In this document: positions 18,259 through 27,479 of the stretch, piece by piece
Numbering within the stretch: the first letter of the stretch is position 1
Layout of the letters: each line of letters opens with the position of its first letter
NCBI RefSeq assembly: GCF_018882095.1
Contig: NZ_JACVPD010000003.1
Span: 62,001 to 126,000, forward strand
Length of the DNA: 64,000 nucleotides
From: Polynucleobacter sp. CS-Odin-A6
GTDB taxonomy: Bacteria; Pseudomonadota; Gammaproteobacteria; Burkholderiales; Burkholderiaceae
Direction: 5' to 3'
Translations under genes and position numbers: made by a program
The notes under the pieces: generated by a model
Database searches by the model: none
What the model was told of the DNA's origin: nothing
What the model saw: the letters and a program-made list of their open reading frames with translations, nothing else

Positions 18259-20553
18259 ATGAGGAACGGGTTGGAGATACGCAAATTAGCGCTATTGTTG
18301 GCAGCGTCATTCACGACAGCAATAGTGAATGCACAAAATGTGATCGATCAGGATGAAGCCAAGCAAGCTAATAGAGATCTCAAGGAGGTCACTGTATCTT
18401 CTACGCGCTCAGAACGAAAAACAGATAACGCGCCTAATCTGGTCACAGTCACTACTGCAGAAGAAATTCAAGAGTTAGGAGCGCGAAATATTGGCGATGT
18501 CTTTAAAGACTCACCTGACGTCACAGTACCGCAACAAACTGGACGATTTAGTATTGCCACGGGTGGAACGGGTAGAGGCGGTCAAGAGAGTATTAATATC
18601 CGTGGCTTACAAGGAAATAATGTCCTATTGTTAGTGGATGGCATTCGCATCCCAAATCAATTTTCATTTTCAGCTTTTCAAGTCGGCCGTGGAAATTTTT
18701 TAGATGTGGATGGCTTCAGAAAAATCGAGGTAGTGAGAGGTCCATCTTCTACTCAGTATGGAAGTGATGGATTAGCTGGTGTCGTGAACTTTCAAACCTT
18801 CAATCCAGCCGATTTGATCAAAAAAGGGGAAGATCAGGGTGGCTTTGTGAGATCGGGCTACTCCAGTGTAGATAACTCATCGAATACAAGCTTGGCTTAC
18901 GCTGAAAAAAATGATCGAGCCCAAGGTATGGTGCTTGGCAATTTTCAAGCAGGTCATCAATACGAAAATAAAGGATCTGACTACTCCAACGGAATCAACC
19001 GTAGCGCGCCAAATCCTGCTAATTATGGAAACTATTACCTTTTATCAAAAGGCACTGTAACGATTGACTCCAGAAGTCAGATTGGCATTACCTATGAGAC
19101 TCAACACGTTCAGCAAAGCGTGAGTAATTTATCTGATTTAGGAGTGAGTGGTGGCTGGGGTAGCAACAACGTAGTGACATCAACTACTCAAGATAGCACT
19201 TCACGCAATCGCATATCTGCTGAATACGATCATAAGGATTCATCGGCCGAGTACCTTCAAAAAGTTAACGTGATGGCGTACTATCAGGCCGCTAATGTGA
19301 CTCAAGATGGTTATCAGCAACGGGTTAACGCGCCAACACCTACTGTCCCGAATTGGAGGGGCAGAAATAATACTTATACTCAAGACACTAAAGGAATAAA
19401 CGCTTTACTGGAAAGTAACTCCACGGTCCTAGTGAATCAGCGTTTAACGTACGGTCTCGATTGGAGCTCTGCTGCCATTACAGGGCAGATGAATACCTCT
19501 GGATATGGAAGTGAAGCCTATCCACTGGGGCGTAAACCCCTTTATCCATCCCTCACTCCCATTCCGTCTTCTACTTATGAATTATCAGGTGCATTTTTAC
19601 AAAGTGAAATGGAGTTTGACACTCTGAGCATCATTCCTGGCGTTCGATACGATGCTTATTCCATTAAGGCAGATAGCGGGGCATATCCCAGCAATAGTGC
19701 TTCAGCCATCTCACCAAGAATAGGTACGATATGGAATTGGATGCCAGAATTTAGGCCATTTGCAAACTGGGGGACAGGCTTTAGTGCGCCCACTCCTGAT
19801 CAGGCCTTATCGAGCTATAACCCATTCGGAGCGGGTGCTGCAGGCCAGTATTACACCTTAATTCCTAATCCAGCTTTGAAGCCTCAGACCGGGAATGGGG
19901 TTGAAGCAGGGACACGTGGTCGAGTAGGCAACTGGCGCTATCAGTTTTCGGGATATGTAAATAATTACCATGATTTTATTGCTCAGGTCACTACTAAAGG
20001 CAATGCCTACAACCCAATCAATCCTGCAATTTATCAGTATCAGAATTTAAATCATGTCTACATTCGTGGATGGGATGTCAGGACTGACTGGAATTTTTCT
20101 GAAGCTTGGCAAGCGAATGCTGCGATGGCATATAGCCATGGTCAACAAATGCAAAATGGCATTGCTGCTCCACTCAATACGACTCAGCCCTTACGTGCCA
20201 TATTTGGCCTGAGGTATGACTCAGTACAGTGGGGTGCATTTGCCAATCTGATTTGGAATCAAGGGAAGTCGGCGAGTACCGTTAACTATGACACTACGAG
20301 TGGAGGAACTGAAAACCAGTTCTTACCACCAGCATTTACAGTGCTGAATTTAACAGGCTATTGGAGGCCTGCTAAACAGTGGACCATCAATGCCAACCTA
20401 AATAATCTATTTAATAGTACTTATTGGAATTGGTCTGGCGTACAAGGTTCTGTGACTAACATGAGCTCTTCTACTTATAACGCTTCTGCTGCCCAACAAT
20501 CCGCTACAGCTGCACCCCGCAATATACAAGTTTCTGTGCGCTACGATTTTTAA
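18259..20553 (+). CDS. hmuR: TonB-dependent heme/hemoglobin receptor
   Basis: A 764-residue outer-membrane receptor that brings heme into the periplasm. The signal peptide ends at VNAQ (about residue 26). The TonB box is probably LKEVTVSS. The plug domain (about 55-180) has INIRGLQGNNVLLLVDGIRI and VRGPSSTQYGSDGLAGVVNF. The beta barrel follows to a C-terminal aromatic residue (VRYDF), the usual signal for BAM. A weak version of the heme-receptor FRAP...NPNL region reads FRPFANWGTGFSAPT...NPALKP, without a histidine in between. GAGG precedes the ATG. Heme as ligand is inferred from the neighbours hmuSTUV. Confidence 0.88.
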   Translation: MRNGLEIRKLALLLAASFTTAIVNAQNVIDQDEAKQANRDLKEVTVSSTRSERKTDNAPNLVTVTTAEEIQELGARNIGDVFKDSPDVTVPQQTGRFSIATGGTGRGGQESINIRGLQGNNVLLLVDGIRIPNQFSFSAFQVGRGNFLDVDGFRKIEVVRGPSSTQYGSDGLAGVVNFQTFNPADLIKKGEDQGGFVRSGYSSVDNSSNTSLAYAEKNDRAQGMVLGNFQAGHQYENKGSDYSNGINRSAPNPANYGNYYLLSKGTVTIDSRSQIGITYETQHVQQSVSNLSDLGVSGGWGSNNVVTSTTQDSTSRNRISAEYDHKDSSAEYLQKVNVMAYYQAANVTQDGYQQRVNAPTPTVPNWRGRNNTYTQDTKGINALLESNSTVLVNQRLTYGLDWSSAAITGQMNTSGYGSEAYPLGRKPLYPSLTPIPSSTYELSGAFLQSEMEFDTLSIIPGVRYDAYSIKADSGAYPSNSASAISPRIGTIWNWMPEFRPFANWGTGFSAPTPDQALSSYNPFGAGAAGQYYTLIPNPALKPQTGNGVEAGTRGRVGNWRYQFSGYVNNYHDFIAQVTTKGNAYNPINPAIYQYQNLNHVYIRGWDVRTDWNFSEAWQANAAMAYSHGQQMQNGIAAPLNTTQPLRAIFGLRYDSVQWGAFANLIWNQGKSASTVNYDTTSGGTENQFLPPAFTVLNLTGYWRPAKQWTINANLNNLFNSTYWNWSGVQGSVTNMSSSTYNASAAQQSATAAPRNIQVSVRYDF

Positions 20554-20562
20554 GGAGAAAAC

Positions 20563-21645
20563 ATGATTGAAAAAATACACTCCACTCGACAATCATTTAC
20601 CCGATTGCGCAAGGATGAACAGATGCGTCATCGTGATATCGCCCATCATCTTGGGATTTCAGAGGGTGAATTAATTGCTGCCCATGTAGGCATAGAATCC
20701 ATGCCATCTGCAATTGGAACAATACAAGCAATACGCCTTCGTTCCGAGTGGCCTGAAATCATCAGCTCTGTTGAGTCTTTAGGTGAGGTCATGGGCCTGA
20801 CCCGTAATAATGCGTGTGTCCATGAAAAGATAGGCATTTATCAGAATGTTTCCAAAGATGGCCCTGTCGGAATTTTAATTGGTGAAATTGAATTGCGGAT
20901 TTTCTATCGATCTTGGGTTCATGGCTTTGCCGTTTGCGAGATGGGCAAGGAGGGTATGCATCGTAGTCTGCAATTCTTTGACAACACTGGGATGGCTATC
21001 CATAAGATTCAATTGAAGCCTCAAAGTTTTATTAACAAATATGAAGAACTTGTAATTCAATTCAAGAATCATGATCAGTCTCCAGAAATTCAGGTAGGGG
21101 AGCTAGATAAGCTTGCAGCAGAATTACCTGATCAGGATATCGATATTTCACGTTGGCATCAAGCATGGCGTGCCATGAAAGATACGCATGATTTCTTTGT
21201 CTTGCTCAGAAAATTCAAGCTCACTCGAACTCAGGGACTGCGTCTAGCTGAGCCAGAATTTGCTCAAGAGTTGCCTGTGACTTGTATAAAAGACTTATTG
21301 GAATTAGCTGTAAGCACCGGCACTTCCATTATGGTGTTTGTGGGTAACGCTGGCATGATTCAGATCCATAGCGGCCCAATCAATAAAGTAGTTTCGATGG
21401 GTACATGGATCAATGTGATGGACTCGAGGTTTAATCTGCATTTGCGTGCAGATAACATAGTTAAAGTATGGGTAGTGCGTAAGCCAACCCTGGATGGAAT
21501 CGTTACCTCTGTGGAGTTATTTGATTCGGAGGGTGAAGCAATTGTCATGTTCTTTGGCGAAAGAAAGCCTGGTGTTCCAGAACTAGAAAAATGGCGTTCC
21601 CTAGTGCAAGACCTTGTCACTAAGTCCAGAAATGTGGGGGCTTAA
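20563..21645 (+). CDS. hmuS: Hemin-degrading factor / heme carrier HmuS
   Basis: A 360-residue cytoplasmic protein of the HemS/ChuS/PhuS family, which binds incoming heme and degrades it or hands it over. The family is built of two related halves; here they run about 20-175 and 200-350. The second half begins WRAMKDTHDFFVLLRKF, whose His209 is at the position of the heme-ligand histidine in this family. The first half has the VHEKIGIYQNV and EIELRIFYRSWVHGF segments. It starts 9 bases after hmuR with AAGGAG at good spacing. Confidence 0.93.
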   Translation: MIEKIHSTRQSFTRLRKDEQMRHRDIAHHLGISEGELIAAHVGIESMPSAIGTIQAIRLRSEWPEIISSVESLGEVMGLTRNNACVHEKIGIYQNVSKDGPVGILIGEIELRIFYRSWVHGFAVCEMGKEGMHRSLQFFDNTGMAIHKIQLKPQSFINKYEELVIQFKNHDQSPEIQVGELDKLAAELPDQDIDISRWHQAWRAMKDTHDFFVLLRKFKLTRTQGLRLAEPEFAQELPVTCIKDLLELAVSTGTSIMVFVGNAGMIQIHSGPINKVVSMGTWINVMDSRFNLHLRADNIVKVWVVRKPTLDGIVTSVELFDSEGEAIVMFFGERKPGVPELEKWRSLVQDLVTKSRNVGA

Positions 21646-21646
21646 T

Positions 21647-22537
21647 ATGAACTTTCTGCGTCGAAACATACTGATCAATTCTTTAACAGCAGCGGGTCTA
21701 CTAGCTCTAGCTGAAAATGGATTTGCCCAAGACAGACCAACTTCATTGTCTAGGCCTATGCGCTTGATTAGTATCGGTGGAGCATTAACTGAAATCATTT
21801 ATTTGCTCAATGCCAGTAAGGAGTTGGTCGGTGTAGATACGACCTCTATTTATCCTGCGGCTGCTATTCAGTTGCCTAATGTAGGGTATGCCCGAAGCCT
21901 TTCTTCGGAAGGTATCTTAGCGCTGCGTCCAACTCAAGTAATCACTACGCAAGACGCTGGACCCCCGGCAGTTTTAAGGCAAATCAGCAATGCAGGTATT
22001 CCTCTTGCTGTTTTACCATCCAATTATCAGTTTCAAGGTGTCATTGATAGGGTGAATCAAATTGGAGACTTGATTTATCAGCCTAGAAGAGCTCAAGATT
22101 TAGCTTATCAATTGAATCTGGAGTGGAAAAAAACCCAACAACTGGTGGCTAATTCCAAGACTAAAAATATTAGCGTCTTATTTATCCTATCGCAAAATCC
22201 AAGCCAACTCATGGTTGCTGGTCAGAAAACTAGCGCAGATGCAGTAATAACCTATGCTGGTGCCAAGAATGCGATTTCGGGATTCAGTGGATATAAACCG
22301 CTTACCCCTGAAGCTGTTATTACTGCTAATCCTGATGTGATCTTGATGACTGCTCAGGGGATTAAAGCGGTTGGTGGCATTGCTGGCGTTGTCAGTCTTC
22401 CTGGGCTAGATAAAACGATAGCAGGCAGACAGAAGAGGATCGTCTCCTTAGAAACGATGTATATGCTGGGATTTGGCCCGCGCATGCCATTAGCAATTGC
22501 TGAGCTGAATACGCTTTTGCAGCAAACAATGGCCTAG
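21647..22537 (+). CDS. hmuT: Periplasmic heme-binding protein of the ABC importer
   Basis: A 296-residue class III (BtuF-like) solute-binding protein. The signal peptide of about 24 residues ends near GFAQ. The mature part opens RLISIGGALTEIIYLLN. The conserved GYARSLSSEGILALRPTQVI holds the tyrosine that ligates heme in HmuT proteins. The C-terminal lobe has ANPDVILMTAQGIKAVGG and LPGLDKTIAG. The start at 21647 is preferred: it follows the hmuS stop by one base and has a G-rich ribosome-binding site (21635-21639). Confidence 0.93.
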   Translation: MNFLRRNILINSLTAAGLLALAENGFAQDRPTSLSRPMRLISIGGALTEIIYLLNASKELVGVDTTSIYPAAAIQLPNVGYARSLSSEGILALRPTQVITTQDAGPPAVLRQISNAGIPLAVLPSNYQFQGVIDRVNQIGDLIYQPRRAQDLAYQLNLEWKKTQQLVANSKTKNISVLFILSQNPSQLMVAGQKTSADAVITYAGAKNAISGFSGYKPLTPEAVITANPDVILMTAQGIKAVGGIAGVVSLPGLDKTIAGRQKRIVSLETMYMLGFGPRMPLAIAELNTLLQQTMA

Positions 22538-22555
22538 TTTAAGCAGATTTTTCTT

Positions 22556-23602
22556 ATGGTTTCGACCTCTTTCTCCATGAGGGCTTACAAGTCTTTGATT
22601 GCATTGCTCGGTTTTGCCTTTGTGATTGGATTGGTAATAATTGTTTCGCAATTTGGCGCAGTCAAAATTGGTTTAGATGATTGGGCCTCGCTTCTTCATG
22701 GCGGAGGCAATACGCAATCCAATAGTAGCTATATTTTGTGGCAGCTCCGGTTCCCACGAATTATTTTTGCTATTGGCATTGGGGCTACTCTTGGGCTCTC
22801 AGGGGCACTCACTCAGAGTTTATTTCGCAATCCGCTTGCTGACCCAGGATTGCTGGGTGTGTCTGCAGGTGCTGCATGCGCAGTAGCGGTAGCCATTGTG
22901 ATTTTCGGAGATGTAAACATAGAAATCCTTTCACATTGGAGATTGTGGACCACACCCATATTTGCATTTGTAGGCGCTGTTCTAGTTTGTTTGACTTTAG
23001 ATAGGGTTGCACGCTGGATTACACCTGGGTCAATCGCAGGCCTACTGTTAACCGGTATTGCTCTAAATGCAATTGCCGCTGCTTTCATCGGCTTATGCAC
23101 TTACTTAGCCACTGATGAGCAATTAAGAAATTTCACTTTTTGGACCATGGGCTCTCTCTCCGGATCGAATTGGATGTTGGTTCAAGCTGTTAGCGTTCTT
23201 TTTATGCTGGCATGGTGGCGTTTACGCAAACTCGTTAAGGTAATGAATGTCTTTGCCCTAGGTGAGTCAGCAGCAGTTCATGTTGGCGTCGAGATCAGTC
23301 CCATCAGAATGGAAGTTATTGTTTGGGTGGCTTTGTTGACTGGATTTGCCGTCGCTTGGTGTGGAATGATTGGTTTCGTTGGCCTAATTGCCCCCAATTT
23401 TGCTCGTGCTTGGTTAGGGGGTGATCAAAGAAAAGTCATTCCAGTATCGATGATCTTGGGTGCCATCCTATTGTTATTGGCCGATACCTTTGCTAGGACG
23501 ATTGCAATTCCTGCAGAACTACCCGTTGGAATTTTCACTGCTCTACTTGGGGCACCATTTTTTATCATGCTATTGCGGACATCGCGTCGCCAAATTGCAT
23601 GA
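22556..23602 (+). CDS. hmuU: Heme ABC transporter permease
   Basis: A 348-residue FecCD-family permease with about ten membrane helices; as a dimer it forms the inner-membrane channel for heme. Family marks are LWQLRFPRIIFAIGIGATLGLSGALTQSLFRNPLADPGLLGVSAGA (in the first 110 residues), FWTMGSLSGSNW, and WCGMIGFVGLIAPNFARAWLGGDQRK, which contains the cytoplasmic coupling region. Its stop overlaps the hmuV start by four bases. Confidence 0.95.
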   Translation: MVSTSFSMRAYKSLIALLGFAFVIGLVIIVSQFGAVKIGLDDWASLLHGGGNTQSNSSYILWQLRFPRIIFAIGIGATLGLSGALTQSLFRNPLADPGLLGVSAGAACAVAVAIVIFGDVNIEILSHWRLWTTPIFAFVGAVLVCLTLDRVARWITPGSIAGLLLTGIALNAIAAAFIGLCTYLATDEQLRNFTFWTMGSLSGSNWMLVQAVSVLFMLAWWRLRKLVKVMNVFALGESAAVHVGVEISPIRMEVIVWVALLTGFAVAWCGMIGFVGLIAPNFARAWLGGDQRKVIPVSMILGAILLLLADTFARTIAIPAELPVGIFTALLGAPFFIMLLRTSRRQIA

Positions 23603-24381
23603 ATACTCTTTGTAATCTCGATCAATTGGGCCTCAATCTAGGCGAAAAAGAGTTTGGTCCATTTTCATTAACAATAGCTCAAGGCGAGAGGATCGCCATA
23701 CTGGGCCCTAGTGGCGCAGGAAAAACGACATTACTGAAGTTGATATCACGCGATCTACAATCAGATTCCGGGCTTTATCTATTCAAGGGTTCAGCAATTC
23801 ATACTTGCTCTTCATATGACCTTAGCAGAGTAAGGGCTGTATTACCCCAGTCTAGCGATGTTGCATTTGGATTGTTGGCTCAGTTAGTCATTGAATTGGG
23901 CAGAATCTCTATTTCAGTCGATCCCCATCTTCATCAAATCACTCAAGATGCAGCCCGCTTGAGTTGCTGTGAACACCTCTTAAACAGAAGTTTTGATACC
24001 TTGTCTGGCGGTGAAAAGGCTCGCGTACAACTAGCAAGGGTATTTGCCCAGCTATGGGATGAGAAAGATGGCCTGATTTTGGTTGATGAGCCTTTAGCTT
24101 CATTAGATCCAGGTCTTCAAATCGAGCTTTTGGAAAGCATGAGACAGTATGCTTTCGATAGAAATCACACGATCGTGGCTATCCTGCATGATATTAATCA
24201 GGCCATGCAATATTTTGACCGATTGGTTTTGGTGAAAGAGGGAAAAATCATTGGCGATCTACCGCCAGGGCCTCAAGCCATTTACGCTTTAGAGCATCTG
24301 TACGATATTCAATTGGATATATTGAGCTCGAAATCAGCTACAAACTTTGTTTTTCCTAGGGCTAGGACATTAGAAATATGA
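23599..24381 (+). CDS. hmuV: Heme ABC transporter ATP-binding protein
   Basis: A 260-residue ABC ATPase that powers HmuU. Walker A is GPSGAGKTT at 36-44, the Q-loop is VLPQSSD, the signature is LSGGEKARVQLARVF (near 134-148), Walker B is GLILVDEPLASLD, and the switch histidine is in VAILHDINQA. It is the last gene of the operon hmuR-hmuS-hmuT-hmuU-hmuV and overlaps hmuU by four bases. It converges on the damaged histidine-kinase gene with 78 bases between. Confidence 0.95.
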   Translation: MNTLCNLDQLGLNLGEKEFGPFSLTIAQGERIAILGPSGAGKTTLLKLISRDLQSDSGLYLFKGSAIHTCSSYDLSRVRAVLPQSSDVAFGLLAQLVIELGRISISVDPHLHQITQDAARLSCCEHLLNRSFDTLSGGEKARVQLARVFAQLWDEKDGLILVDEPLASLDPGLQIELLESMRQYAFDRNHTIVAILHDINQAMQYFDRLVLVKEGKIIGDLPPGPQAIYALEHLYDIQLDILSSKSATNFVFPRARTLEI

Positions 24382-24459
24382 CTGCGCGTAAGTGATTGTT
24401 GATGTTACTGCCGAAGTAATGAGAATATTTTTGTGTGCAGTAAGAGCCTACGCCTTACA

Positions 24460-25887
24460 TTACCCTCTAGGCATCTCAATCAGGAAGCAGGCACCACCAT
24501 CTGGATTATTCTGGGCTTTAATATCACCACCATATCGATTGAGAATGTTTTTTGAAAGCCATAAACCGATACCAATCCCTGTGATTCTGTTAGTGACCAT
24601 TAATTCAAAAATTTTAGCTTCTTGACCTGCTGCAATTCCAGGCCCGTTATCTTGAATAGACACTTTAATTAGATCTCCAAGTCTCATAACAGAAATAATG
24701 ATCTTTTTATGATTTCGTCTTGACTCATCCAATGCCTCGATAGCATTATTCAATAAGTTGATCAATACTTGCTGCCACTCCGCTAAATTGACATTGATTT
24801 GATAAATAGGATCGCATTCAAATTCAAGCGTAATATCTGCGGCCCGTAATTTACTTTTCGAAATTGCAATTACCTCAGCAATAGACCCAGATAGGTTTAC
24901 TGCTGAAATAGCATTATTTTTATTTTCTGCCATTCTAGACAAATTTTTCACTATTTCTGAGGCGCGATTAATGTCAACTAATACGCTTTTATTTAATTCT
25001 TTTAAAAGTGAAATATTGGTTGGATCAGACTCTAATTTCATTTCTAAAAATTGAGCATTGAGCTTGGTTGCTCCGAGGGGTTGATTGATTTCATGAGAAA
25101 TAGTCGAAGCTAAAGCATTGATAGAGGCATATCTATTTAGTTTTTGCAGTGAAAGGATCATCTCATTTCGCCCTTCCAAAGCATTTCCGAGCTTAAGATT
25201 CATATTGTTTAGACGGCTGTGCTCTGCAAAGCCAAGATGTAGTCTTAAGATAATGTAAGTAAAGTTTCGGATCGATCCGAGTAAAACAATGCAATACCAA
25301 ATAATCAGGTTGTATGTCTTAGGTTCAAATGCGAAACCACTATAACCAGTAAGAGCATTGATGGCCCGAATAAAGTACATAGCGCTCATGAAGCCAAACA
25401 CCCCAATCAGAAATTTAAAAAATACTTTATTTTCAAATTCCTTAGAGGTGAGATTTGCTTGGTACAGACATATCAGATTGCTAACTCCAAAAAAGCTTGT
25501 TCATATTGCTGTAATGAGGGGTGTGATTTGCCCGTTATTGAGGTGTCTTTCAAATTCAACTATGACAAATAGGATTACTGGAAGAGCAGGAGTAAACCAA
25601 CTAATTCGGTAATTAGATTCATGCGCGGATAGTCTTTTAAGGGATTCGGCAAAGAGTAGAACAGATATTGTTTCTAGTGAAACCATCATGCTGTAGCTGA
25701 AAAATAGTGGTATTTCAGCTCTGAAGACGGTGACTATAGTCGCAGTTGAAGTTGCAACACATCCAAAAATCCAAAGTCTTGCTGAGCCATCATTCTTTTT
25801 CCAAAACAGAGCAGCAATTAAGGCCCCAGCTGAAAAACTGATAGCGCTATAAAGAATGAAGAGGGTTTGGATAGTAAATTGTTGCAT
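24460..25887 (-). pseudogene. Seven-helix membrane histidine kinase, split by an in-frame TGA
   Basis: One frame on the minus strand runs from ATG 25887 to TAA 24460, broken only by TGA at 25503-25501 after 128 codons. Upstream of it are about four membrane helices; after it the frame goes on without further stops through about three more helices. The kinase follows: H-box ASTISHEINQPLGA, N-box INLLNNAIEAL, G1 DNGPGIAAGQ and G2 GIGIGLWLSKN. The stop falls inside the predicted fifth helix. The C-terminal part may still be made from GTG 25401 or ATG 25389. No response regulator is adjacent. Either it is a fresh pseudogene or the base is a sequencing error. Confidence 0.75.
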
Positions 25888-26097
25888 TTGTGTACTTGCA
25901 CGCCATCTCAGCTTTGATTATCTTAATAAGTTGCTTACCCTAGGTCTAATAGCGTAGTTACATTTATTTGATTGAAATATACACCGATTGAGCATCTCGC
26001 AATTATCTCCTGCACTAGCTTATTTGCCTCCTTTATCTTGGGATATGGACTTCCTTCAGGGATAGGGGTTCCCTCCCACCATAAAAAATACTAATCC

Positions 26098-26111
26098 AGA
26101 CTCTTGAGTCA
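26098..26111. repeat. Inverted repeat AGACTCTTGAGTCA, copy 1
   Basis: Fourteen bases with GACTC/GAGTC arms around TT. The same 14 bases occur at 43581-43594, also between genes. Confidence 0.5.
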
Positions 26112-26244
26112 CGCTCTTTAGTGTTTAAAGGCCTATTGAATGGTTATTTTTATGCGGATTAGGTGAGAATCAGTCATATTGATAGTAGATAATCCGTGCA
26201 AAGAGCCACTCAAATGCGCGTGTTTTCTAAGATAGCCTCTGAAA

Positions 26245-26273
26245 TTGCTCAATCCGTATCCCATTAGTATGTT
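26245..26273 (+). promoter_or_regulatory. Possible promoter of the Ntn-hydrolase gene
   Basis: TTGCTC (26245-26250), a 17-base spacer and TATGTT (26268-26273), about 70 bases before the start at 26341. The match is moderate. Confidence 0.35.
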
Positions 26274-26340
26274 AATAAACTAATTACCCTCAAGGTTATC
26301 TATTTACAATGCAATAAATTCAATTGAATAAGGAATAGTA

Positions 26341-27450
26341 ATGAATCCAAAAATGATTAGTAAGATTGTTGCTGCCTCAGTATGGGCTACATTGGCTTTT
26401 GCGCCAATGGTGGGTAATGCCTGCACTAGCTTCTTATTAAAGGGCAGCGATGGCGGCTATGTTTATGGTCGCACTATGGAATTTGGCATGGCCTTAAAAT
26501 CACAGCTCACTTCTATCCCCAGAAATTATGCTTTGAAGGGCATTGGTGTTGATGGAAAATATGGTTCAGGCCGTAATTGGAGTAGCAAATATGCTGCCGT
26601 TGGCATGAATGCTTTAGGTTTGTCTGAGTATGTTGATGGTATGAATGAAAAAGGGCTTATTGGTGGCCTGCTGAACTTCCCCAATAGCGCCGGCTTCCAA
26701 GCTGTAAATGCTGTGAATTCTAGCGATAGCATTAATTCAGTTCAAGTGTTGACTTATGCGTTGACAAATTTTGCTACTGTTGAAGAAATTAAAGTCGGAT
26801 TACAGAAAATTAAAGTCAATGGCGCTAAGCTGGCTGTATATGGTGATCTGACTCCACCAGTGCACTATACCTTCCATGATGCTAACGGAAAAAGTATTGT
26901 GGTTGAGTATGTCAAAGGCGAGTTAACGATTACGGATAATCCAGTGACTGTGATGACGAATGATCCACCGATTCAAGATCATTTAAAAAATATTGGCAAT
27001 TACTCTAATCTCTCTAAAGTAGAGAAGCCACCTTTAGTGATTAATGGCGCTACATTTGCGGCCCCTAGCTCTGGAAGTGGCTTGCACGGTCTTCCTGGAG
27101 ACTCACTGAGTCCGAGCCGTTTTATTCGTGCTGTTTTCTTATCTAGCTCAGTTCCCACTACCTTTACTACCAGTCAAATGAATGATGCTGCATGGCATGT
27201 TTTAGGTAACTTTGATATTCCCCCAGGTTCAGTGACATTGCCAGCTAGCAATCCATACGGAGGTGGCACAGGAGGGTACGAAACAACTGAGTGGGCTATT
27301 GTAGCCAATAACAAAGAGATGATTTATAACGTCAAAATGTATGAAAACAATAATATCTATGCATTTGATCTAAAGAAAATGGACATGAATGCGAAAGAAA
27401 TTAAGTTCACCAAATTGGATCAGCCCAAGATTTTGGTTCCAGTAAATTAA
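26341..27450 (+). CDS. Exported linear amide C-N hydrolase (choloylglycine hydrolase / penicillin V acylase family)
   Basis: A 369-residue Ntn-hydrolase. The signal peptide ends at GNA, so cutting it would expose Cys28 as the N-terminal nucleophile in NACTSFLLKG. Arg44 in VYGRTMEFG has the family spacing of 16 from the cysteine. GMNEKGLIGGLLNFP and the later MTNDPPIQDHLKNIGNYSNL are also typical, with the conserved Asn. Members hydrolyse amide bonds in bile salts, penicillin V or acyl-homoserine lactones; the substrate here is not known. AAGGA precedes the ATG. An exported amidohydrolase gene follows after 29 bases, so the two look like an operon. Confidence 0.85.
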   Translation: MNPKMISKIVAASVWATLAFAPMVGNACTSFLLKGSDGGYVYGRTMEFGMALKSQLTSIPRNYALKGIGVDGKYGSGRNWSSKYAAVGMNALGLSEYVDGMNEKGLIGGLLNFPNSAGFQAVNAVNSSDSINSVQVLTYALTNFATVEEIKVGLQKIKVNGAKLAVYGDLTPPVHYTFHDANGKSIVVEYVKGELTITDNPVTVMTNDPPIQDHLKNIGNYSNLSKVEKPPLVINGATFAAPSSGSGLHGLPGDSLSPSRFIRAVFLSSSVPTTFTTSQMNDAAWHVLGNFDIPPGSVTLPASNPYGGGTGGYETTEWAIVANNKEMIYNVKMYENNNIYAFDLKKMDMNAKEIKFTKLDQPKILVPVN

Positions 27451-27479
27451 ATCAAAGCCATTAGCAAAAGAATCCCATC

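Larger units (their letters stand above)
25888..26340. other. Intergenic region upstream of the divergent kinase and Ntn-hydrolase genes
   Basis: No convincing gene in this 453-base stretch. It holds a GACTCTTGAGTC inverted repeat (26099-26110), an AGGGA/TCCCT inverted repeat near 26059-26075, and a possible promoter at 26245-26273. It must contain the promoters of two divergent genes. Confidence 0.6.

Noticed and set aside
25501..25503. TGA in the histidine kinase as selenocysteine or programmed read-through
   Set aside because: No selenocysteine-type hairpin is evident after it, kinases of this type do not use selenocysteine, and the residue falls in a membrane helix.
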